From positions 1 through 58,242 of the forward strand of contig CAYYZW010000302.1 of the NCBI GenBank assembly GCA_964476375.1: 58,242 nucleotides of DNA. Direction: 5' to 3'. How positions within the stretch are numbered: the first letter of the stretch is position 1; each line of letters starts with the position of its first letter. The notes beneath the pieces were generated by a model. The model was not told the origin of the DNA and did not search any database. It worked only from the letters and a program-made list of their open reading frames with translations. The translations under genes and the position numbers were made by a program. Shown here one piece after another: positions 52,662-58,242 of the stretch. The DNA is from SAT2750 sp964476375. GTDB lineage: Bacteria; Planctomycetota; Planctomycetia; Pirellulales; Pirellulaceae.

Positions 52662-53147
52662 CTAAATCCCCAGTGGGTTTAGCAGCTGCTGCACCATCTC
52701 GTCTGTCGACGTGGTCGGATCCTCGGTAACAATCAGGAAATCACCGGGCCGGATTGCATAATTCGACTCGGGACGAACCGTTTTTCGGCCGTGGTCATAA
52801 ACAGCGGTAAGCGGCAGGTACCCCTGCTGGCCATCGACCCGTCGCTTGAGCTTGATCGACATGCGAGAAAACCGGTTCAGCGCACCGGAATCTTCCAGCA
52901 CATTCTGGACGACCATGCCGGGTTTCACCGGGACACGGACTCGCCCTGCAAGCCCGTTCACACGATACAATTCGACCACCACCGTCTGGCTGTCAGGTAC
53001 GGCTTGATCGTCCACAGCCACTTTCGCCTTCGTCCCTTGAAGGCCCGGAAGCAGCGAGCTTCCTGGAAATTTCAAAGTGGTACAGCCGGATGCGAGCGGA
53101 AGAAGGCAGCCGAGAAGAAACAGTGCCTGTAGGGAAAGACATTTCAT
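52662..53147 (-). CDS. Small lipoprotein with SLBB/polysaccharide-export-like domain
   Basis: A 161-residue exported protein. ATG 53147 has GGAG 8 bases upstream and opens a lipoprotein signal (LLPLASGCTTLK, lipobox ASGC near residue 23). The mature part (VVVELYRVNGLAGRVRVPVKPGMVVQNVLEDSGAL, LPLTAVYDHG, SNYAIRPGDFLIVTEDP) resembles a beta-grasp SLBB/Wza-like unit of polysaccharide export proteins. Its role is unproven. It converges on argG and diverges from pyrB. Confidence 0.65.
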   Translation of the reverse strand: MKCLSLQALFLLGCLLPLASGCTTLKFPGSSLLPGLQGTKAKVAVDDQAVPDSQTVVVELYRVNGLAGRVRVPVKPGMVVQNVLEDSGALNRFSRMSIKLKRRVDGQQGYLPLTAVYDHGRKTVRPESNYAIRPGDFLIVTEDPTTSTDEMVQQLLNPLGI

Positions 53148-53356
53148 CGGGGGGCTCCGAAAACTGGGTAAGCTACTCAAACTGGGAACAGATCTCTGCT
53201 GGCTGTCCTGGCTGGCCCCCCAAGAACACCTGCTGGGGGAGAAGTATCGGCCGGGAAATCACCGATCTTGAGCTTTCTTGCCTGCATTTCGATCCAGGGA
53301 CCAGTTCGACTTGAGCTCCAGAATGACGACAGGCCGTTTTCAGCGTCCCCGCCGCA

Positions 53357-53365
53357 TGCTAGAAT
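53357..53365 (+). promoter_or_regulatory. Extended -10 promoter upstream of pyrB
   Basis: TGCTAGAAT has a TGn extension before TAGAAT (53360-53365), 57 bases before the pyrB start. The -35 region is weak, as often with extended -10 sites. Confidence 0.4.
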
Positions 53366-53422
53366 CACCTGTCGGCCTACAAGGCACTTTTTCTTGATAA
53401 GCAAGCCAGGATCCCACCGACC

Positions 53423-54430
53423 GTGAATACTGCGGCGGCCGACGCTGAGCCACTTGATATTCCACCCATTCCAAGCTGGTGGAATCGTCGTCACTTGCTG
53501 GATACGGAAAGTCTCTCGGCGGAAGAAATTACCGTCATCCTGGATACGGCCGAACAGCTCAAGCGGATCACCAACAAGGGACGGCGAAAACTGTCCTTGC
53601 TCTCCAACCGAATCGTCTCGAACATGTTTTTCGAGGATTCCACCCGCACCCGTACCAGCTTCGGGCTGGCAGCCAGTCGACTCGGGGCAGACCTGGTTCA
53701 GTTTGCTTCGGCCTCCAGCAGCCTCAGCAAGGGGGAAACGCTGATTGATACGGCCAAGACGATCGAGGCCATGAACGTGGACGTGATGGTGGTTCGTCAC
53801 CGCACGCCCGGCACTCCCCACATGCTCTCGGAGAACGTCGGCTGCGCCCTGATCAATGCCGGCGACGGCCCCCACGAGCATCCCACCCAGGGCCTGCTCG
53901 ACGTGCTCACGATCCGCCAACAGCGAGGCACGCTGGAAGGCCTCACTGTCGCCCTGGTCGGTGACATCAACCACAGCCGAACTGCCCGGTCCAATATCTG
54001 GGCGCTGAAAAAACTCGGCGCCCACGTGATCGTCTGTGGTCCCTCGACGCTGGTCTCCCCCCACTGGGAGTCCATCGGGGTGGAAGTCTGCTATGACTTT
54101 GACGAGATCGTCCCCCGCTGCGACGTGCTGAACCTGCTCCGCATCCAGTTCGAACGGCAGTACACAAGACCCTTCCCCTCGGTCCGGGAGTACGCGCTGC
54201 TTTACGCAATGAACAAGGAACGCATGGAACGTGCCAAGCAAGACATCCTGATCATGGCACCGGGGCCGATCAACCGCGGGGTGGAAATCACGCCCGAAGT
54301 TGCGGACGGCCCTCACTCGGTGATCCTGCACCAGGTCACCAATGGAATCGCCATCCGGATGGCAGTGCTTTGGCTGATCGCCGGCTCCCCCGGCAGTGGA
54401 CAGCCCGATCCCCACAAGGCCAGTGAGTAA
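53423..54430 (+). CDS. pyrB: Aspartate carbamoyltransferase catalytic subunit
   Basis: Transfers carbamoyl phosphate to aspartate in pyrimidine synthesis. The 335-residue protein keeps the carbamoyl-phosphate loop MFFEDSTRTRTSF (residues ~68-80), ASSSLSKGETLIDTAKTI with the partner-chain Ser/Lys, VVRHRTPG, HEHPTQGLLDVLTI, VGDINHSRTARSN and MAPGPINRGVEI. The start is GTG 53423, with a candidate extended -10 promoter 57 bases upstream. pyrC follows after 6 bases and yacP overlaps pyrC, making an operon. The catalytic residues are intact, in contrast to the adjacent dihydroorotase-like protein. Confidence 0.95.
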   Translation: MNTAAADAEPLDIPPIPSWWNRRHLLDTESLSAEEITVILDTAEQLKRITNKGRRKLSLLSNRIVSNMFFEDSTRTRTSFGLAASRLGADLVQFASASSSLSKGETLIDTAKTIEAMNVDVMVVRHRTPGTPHMLSENVGCALINAGDGPHEHPTQGLLDVLTIRQQRGTLEGLTVALVGDINHSRTARSNIWALKKLGAHVIVCGPSTLVSPHWESIGVEVCYDFDEIVPRCDVLNLLRIQFERQYTRPFPSVREYALLYAMNKERMERAKQDILIMAPGPINRGVEITPEVADGPHSVILHQVTNGIAIRMAVLWLIAGSPGSGQPDPHKASE

Positions 54431-54436
54431 CGTCCC

Positions 54437-55717
54437 ATGAGTGACATCCTGATCCAGAACGGCCGAGTGATCGACCCTCAATCGGGGCTGGACGAGGTCA
54501 CCGACCTGCTGATTCGCGACGGCCAGATCGCTGGCGTGGGAACCGGAATCGGCGACGCGGCGTCGGTCATCGACGCGGCAAACCGAATCGTCGCTCCCGG
54601 ACTCGTCGACACGCATGCTCAACTCCGCGAACCTGGATTCGAGGAAGACGAAACAATTGAAACGGGAAGCCGCGCAGCACTGGCAGGGGGATTTAGCAGC
54701 ATCGCCTGTTTGCCCAATACCAGTCCTCCCATTGATACGCCTGCCGGCGTGGAGTTCATCCGCCAGAAAGCGGCCCGTGCAGGGCATGCCAATGTCCATG
54801 TCATCGGCTGCATCAGCAAGAACAGGGAGGGCCAGGAACTTGCCGAGATCGGCACACTGGTGGAGTCCGGTGCCGTCGCTTTCAGTGACGCCCCATCCCC
54901 CCTTGCCAGCACCGACCTGATGAGACGGGCACTTCAGTACTGCCTGATGTTCGACAAGCCCATTTTCAGCCATGCGGAGGTTCCGGAACTTTCCCAGGAA
55001 GGCATCATGCACGAGGGAGTGACCTCCCTGGTACTGGGGCTCTCCGGCATGCCAGCCGAGGCGGAGGACGTGATGACCAGCCGTGACCTGCGACTGGCCG
55101 AGTCCACCGGGGGACGTCTCCACTTTCTCAACATCTCCAGCCGCGACAGCGTGGAACAGGTGCGGAGAGCCAAGGCCCGTGACGTCCAGGTGACAGCAGG
55201 GATCTGCGCGGCCCACTTTTCCCTGACGGACGAATCACTGCGGTCCTTTGACTCCAACTGCAAAGTCAATCCTCCGCTACGAGACCAGCAGCACGTGGAT
55301 GCCTGTATTGACGGACTGATCGATGGAACGATCGACGTGATCACATCCGGACATGCCCCGCGGGCCACGGAAAAGAAAATGCGAGAACTCGACCTGGCGC
55401 CCTATGGCATGGTCCAGCTGGAAACCACCCTCTCCCTGGTGATCATGAACCTGATTGGCCCAGGGCACCTGGACTGGCCCTCGGCACTGGCAAAACTGAC
55501 CTGCAACCCGGCCGCCGTACTGGGAATTCCCAGCGGAACCCTGGCGGTGGGAGCAGACGCGGACATTGTCATTATTGACCCGGATGTGGAATGGACGATC
55601 TCTGCGGACCAGCTGGTATCGCGAAGCCGTAATACGCCGTTTGATGGCAGGCAACTGCGGGGCCGGGCCGAAACCGTCCTTGTTGGAGGCGAAATACGGC
55701 ATGGGAAGCCGCTGTGA
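54437..55717 (+). CDS. pyrC: Dihydroorotase-like protein, probably non-catalytic
   Basis: A 426-residue class I dihydroorotase homologue whose fold motifs are kept: REPGFEEDETIETGSRAAL, CLPNTSPPIDTPAGVEF, GVTSLVLGLSGMPAEAEDV, KVNPPLRD and APYGMVQLETTLSL. The active-site residues are altered: the HxH motif is H60-A-Q62, the His of the CHVST segment is Asn232 (LNISSRDS), DHAPH is Gly305-His306-Ala-Pro-Arg309, and HxED is HAEV (D lost). D151 and H179 remain. It resembles the pseudo-dihydroorotases that assemble with ATCase for structure only. Its adjacency to an intact pyrB fits that role; a functional enzyme should exist elsewhere. Confidence 0.85.
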   Translation: MSDILIQNGRVIDPQSGLDEVTDLLIRDGQIAGVGTGIGDAASVIDAANRIVAPGLVDTHAQLREPGFEEDETIETGSRAALAGGFSSIACLPNTSPPIDTPAGVEFIRQKAARAGHANVHVIGCISKNREGQELAEIGTLVESGAVAFSDAPSPLASTDLMRRALQYCLMFDKPIFSHAEVPELSQEGIMHEGVTSLVLGLSGMPAEAEDVMTSRDLRLAESTGGRLHFLNISSRDSVEQVRRAKARDVQVTAGICAAHFSLTDESLRSFDSNCKVNPPLRDQQHVDACIDGLIDGTIDVITSGHAPRATEKKMRELDLAPYGMVQLETTLSLVIMNLIGPGHLDWPSALAKLTCNPAAVLGIPSGTLAVGADADIVIIDPDVEWTISADQLVSRSRNTPFDGRQLRGRAETVLVGGEIRHGKPL

Positions 55718-56214
55718 ATCCAACGATCCTGATCGATGGCTACAACCTGCTCTATGGCGCAGGCATTGTTGGAGAGGGGACGGATGCCGGCACACTCCAG
55801 AGTGCCCGCGAAGCACTCCTTGGCTGGTTACTGCATTCCCTTCCCCAGAGTGATCGGCAACGGACAGTCATCGTCTTTGATGCCCAGCATCCTCCCCCTG
55901 GTCGGCCCAGCATTTATGACAGGCAGGGCCTGACCATCCACTTTTCCCGTGACCACGAGAACGCCGACGCCCTCCTGGAGGAGTACATCGCGGCCAACGA
56001 TGCTCCCCGCCAGTTGACCGTGGTCTCCAGCGACCACCGCGTTCAGCGAGCGGCCAGTCGACGCCGGGCGACCGCCATCGACAGTGACACCTGGTATCGA
56101 GCGATCAAGCAGCATCATGGAGCGAAGCAGGACACGGAATCCCCCAAGCCGGACGCGCCGCTCAACGATGTCCAGGTGGAGCAGTGGCTCAAGTTCTTTG
56201 GAGAAAACCCGTAA
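55714..56214 (+). CDS. yacP: NYN-domain RNA-binding/nuclease-like protein (YacP family)
   Basis: A 166-residue protein of the YacP-like NYN (PIN-related) family, thought to cleave RNA. It starts TILIDGYNLLYGAG (residues 4-17, with the DGYN Asp) and includes TVIVFDAQHPPPGRPS, IHFSRDHENADALLEEYI, and VVSSDHRVQRAASRRRAT, the acidic residues (D8, D54, D80-type and D104-type) expected for a metal site. The GTG start overlaps the pyrC TGA (GTGA). It closes the pyr operon; a link to pyrimidine metabolism is not known. The C-terminus is a helical tail (QVEQWLKFFG). Confidence 0.8.
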   Translation: MNPTILIDGYNLLYGAGIVGEGTDAGTLQSAREALLGWLLHSLPQSDRQRTVIVFDAQHPPPGRPSIYDRQGLTIHFSRDHENADALLEEYIAANDAPRQLTVVSSDHRVQRAASRRRATAIDSDTWYRAIKQHHGAKQDTESPKPDAPLNDVQVEQWLKFFGENP

Positions 56215-56218
56215 AAGC

Positions 56219-57352
56219 TTAACGGCCGACGGGGGCAAGTTCCCAGCCGGCAGGATCCCCTGGATCCCGAACCACAGGATGGTAAAGCGTATCCCGTTCC
56301 ACCGGCTCCCGACCAGCTTCCCGAATCAAGTGGCAGAGCTGCTCCACCGAAAGCAATTCGGGCGGCGTGGCCCCGGCATCATGGTAGATCAACTCGTGCC
56401 GGACCGTGCCGTCCAGGTCATCCGCCCCGTAGGAAAGGGCCGCCTGCGCCGTGCCAATACCGAGCATGATCCAGTAGGCCTTGATATGGGGCACGTTATC
56501 AAGCATCAGGCGTGAGACGGCAATCGTGCGCAGATCCACCAGGCTCGATGGCTTGCGAATGTGGGACAGGCCGGTATTCTCCGGATGAAATGCCAGCGGG
56601 ATAAACGTCTGAAAACCCCCTGTTTCATCCTGCAGTTCCCGTAGTCGCACGAGGTGGTCCACCCGGTGATAGATCTTCTCGATACTGCCATAGAGCATGG
56701 TGGCATTGGTCCGCAGTCCCAGCTGGTGGGCCTGGCGGTGTATGTCGAGCCACTTCCCCGCATCGGCCTTGTGTTCACACAATTTGCCACGGACTTCCGG
56801 ATGAAAAATCTCGGCTCCTCCGCCCGGCATGCTCCCCAGGCCCGCCTCGATCATTTCCTCGAGGATCTCCCGCACCGACTTGCCGGAAAGAAACTCAAAC
56901 CAGTTAATCTCCACACCGGTCCAGGCTTTCAGGTGAAGCCTGGGATAGGCCTCGTGCAGAATGCGGATGATGTTCAGGTACCAGTCGTAACCCTTCTGAT
57001 GGTGGAGTCCACCCACGATGTGAAGTTCCGTACAGCCGTTGCTGACCGCTTCGCCGCCCCGCTGGAGGATCTCCTCATCTTCCATCGCGTAGCCCTTCGG
57101 ATCGCGAAGATCGGAGCGAAAGGCACAAAATGTACAGCGGTAAACGCAAATATTGGTGGGATTCAGGTGCGTGTTGATATTGTAAAACACCCGCTCACCA
57201 TGGAGTCGAGTCCGCACCATGTCGGCCAGGGCACCAACGTCGTGAAGCGGCGTATCGTCACGGTAAAGGAAAAGTCCCTCGTCCGGTGTTAAACGCTCTC
57301 CGGCGATGACTTTTTCACGAATCGAATCGATCGAGATCGCGGCTATCGACAT
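56219..57352 (-). CDS. mqnE: Aminodeoxyfutalosine synthase (radical SAM)
   Basis: A 377-residue radical SAM enzyme of the futalosine menaquinone route that joins chorismate-derived enolpyruvyl benzoate to an adenosyl radical. The cluster motif is CVYRCTFC (C-x3-C-x2-C) within INTHLNPTNICVYRCTFCAF; downstream ELHIVGGLH, LHLKAWTGVEI, PGGGAEIFHPEVR, RTNATMLYG and VRHELIYHDAGATPP fit MqnE better than MqnC or CofH. ATG 57352 has a GGGAGG site 11 bases upstream; the frame is open to 57412 but that part is poor. It suggests menaquinone, the likely quinol for the bc complex in this window. Confidence 0.92.
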   Translation of the reverse strand: MSIAAISIDSIREKVIAGERLTPDEGLFLYRDDTPLHDVGALADMVRTRLHGERVFYNINTHLNPTNICVYRCTFCAFRSDLRDPKGYAMEDEEILQRGGEAVSNGCTELHIVGGLHHQKGYDWYLNIIRILHEAYPRLHLKAWTGVEINWFEFLSGKSVREILEEMIEAGLGSMPGGGAEIFHPEVRGKLCEHKADAGKWLDIHRQAHQLGLRTNATMLYGSIEKIYHRVDHLVRLRELQDETGGFQTFIPLAFHPENTGLSHIRKPSSLVDLRTIAVSRLMLDNVPHIKAYWIMLGIGTAQAALSYGADDLDGTVRHELIYHDAGATPPELLSVEQLCHLIREAGREPVERDTLYHPVVRDPGDPAGWELAPVGR

Positions 57353-57486
57353 AAAACCAGGTTCCTCCCACAGTCCCCTCAATTGGTGTCGTGCAACAGG
57401 CACCAAGCCCATTGCAAGACCAACCGTCGAGTTTATGCACGGATTAACTGGCTGTCCATCAGGTCACACCAGCAGACAGGCTCTCG

Positions 57487-58242
57487 CTACTTGACACGCA
57501 GGATGTTCCTGATCGCCATGTCCGCCAGTTCCCGGACATCCTCTTCGGGATCCTCAAGCAGTTTTTCCAGGGCAGGGATCGCCGGCCTTGCCGACTCCGC
57601 CATCGTCCCGAGGGTAAAGCAGGCCAGTCGACGGGTGCGATTGGAACTGGCTTCCAGGGCCGTCACGAGTTCGGGAACCGCCGTCGGGCCGAGCAGCGTG
57701 AGCGTCCGTGCCGCCGCATCACTCACCCCCTCGTCCTCGTCTTCCAGGCATGCACCAACCAGCGAGGTGGCGACTGCCGCCCTTTTCCCCAGCCGCCCCA
57801 GTCGCGTCAATGCCAGCCGCCGAAGGGACGGGTCCTGGTCATCACGGATAACACTCTGCAGGGTCTCCAGAAGCGGCCCCTCGTCTGCAATCCGGTACAG
57901 GGAAACCAGTGCCGCCGTTCGTACTGCTGCATCCGGGTCATCCAACACCGACCGGAGCAGTGCCTCTTGCACCTGATCCCGTTCGACAGGCCATTGTGCC
58001 AGCATGCGGGCGATGGTGGACCGGTTCTTTCCCTCCGCATCCTCGCGCAGCATGGTAAGAATCTGGCCCAGAAGAGGTGGAAACCGCGAAAAAGGAAACC
58101 GCTTTACCAGTTCCAGCGAAAGCCCCCGGACACGGGCGTCCGGATCCTTGAGCGCCTGGAGTGCCTGGTCTTCAATCCGGGGGTCATCTCCACGGTAGAT
58201 CCCCATCGCATAAAATGCCGCTCCACGCCGCTGCCCCTGGTC
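57487..58242 (-). CDS. HEAT-repeat protein, 5' end cut by window edge
   Basis: At least 252 residues of a HEAT-repeat protein. The frame stays open past the right edge (RRGAAFYAMGIYRGDDP is encoded upstream of the first in-window ATG), so the start is outside. Repeats of about 31-35 residues alternate helices: DQALQALKDPDARVRGLSLELVK, AVRTAALVSLYRIADE, LRRLALTRLGRLG, DAAARTLTLLGP and PALEKLLEDPEEDVRELADMAIRN. It may be a scaffold for protein binding; the full protein could carry another domain beyond the edge. Confidence 0.85.
   Translation of the reverse strand, partial: DQGQRRGAAFYAMGIYRGDDPRIEDQALQALKDPDARVRGLSLELVKRFPFSRFPPLLGQILTMLREDAEGKNRSTIARMLAQWPVERDQVQEALLRSVLDDPDAAVRTAALVSLYRIADEGPLLETLQSVIRDDQDPSLRRLALTRLGRLGKRAAVATSLVGACLEDEDEGVSDAAARTLTLLGPTAVPELVTALEASSNRTRRLACFTLGTMAESARPAIPALEKLLEDPEEDVRELADMAIRNILRVK

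Noticed and set aside
53177..55216. A 679-codon minus-strand open frame opposite pyrB/pyrC
   Set aside because: It is an artefact of codon usage in GC-rich genes; its translation has no known features while the plus strand encodes two clear enzymes.
1..58242. CRISPR arrays, insertion sequences, prophage or integrase genes
   Set aside because: No repeat-spacer series, transposase or integrase motif was seen on either strand.

Overview
The window looks like chromosomal DNA of a planctomycete (phylum Planctomycetota). The GC content is high and genes sit on both strands. The main clues are a DUF1080 secreted protein, a propeller dehydrogenase paired with a multi-CxxCH/PA14 cytochrome, fused SecDF, tandem RNA-polymerase alpha-CTD modules on a TPR protein, an FHA-GAF-PP2C protein and many lipoproteins with no assigned function. 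No phage, plasmid, insertion sequence or CRISPR was seen. The assignment rests on family content, not on rRNA.

Left part (1-9588, minus strand): an isoprenoid/envelope cluster. It holds a lysophospholipid acyltransferase (DUF374), xseA-xseB, a polyprenyl diphosphate synthase and dxs (cut by the left edge), with dapF and a giant AsmA-like protein upstream. An MFS transporter then converges on tilS, and the two stop codons overlap. Next (13.3-16.9 kb, plus) come rny, its common neighbour ymdB, a DUF2752 membrane protein and a lipoprotein. A membrane VWA protein and a secreted hydrolase with a Glu at the nucleophile position diverge from 19 kb.

Middle: a LysM lipoprotein meets a minus-strand block of tgt-yajC-secDF, preceded by the TPR/alpha-CTD protein and tRNA-Thr(CGT). 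A diacylglycerol-kinase-like gene and kdsA diverge around 29.5 kb. Between them lies a predicted three-way-junction RNA that ends in a U-run. kdsA is followed by a large lipoprotein, a GH10-like protein and a DUF1080 protein, then tRNA-Gln(CTG). An FHA-GAF-PP2C regulator converges on a two-gene secreted redox module (propeller dehydrogenase plus five-CxxCH cytochrome). GlyRS diverges from that module.

Right part: a Rieske/cytochrome b operon in which cytochrome b is fused to a di-haem c module; then, on the minus strand, larB-nnrD-ribF-nrnA (cofactor and nucleotide recycling). On the plus strand are a GT4 glycosyltransferase, argG, and pyrB-pyrC-yacP. The dihydroorotase has lost several metal and catalytic residues and is probably a non-catalytic partner of the ATCase. 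The window ends with mqnE (futalosine menaquinone route) and a HEAT-repeat gene cut by the right edge.

The observations most worth checking are the pseudo-dihydroorotase, the RNA element upstream of kdsA, the Glu-elbow hydrolase and the TPR/alpha-CTD protein.
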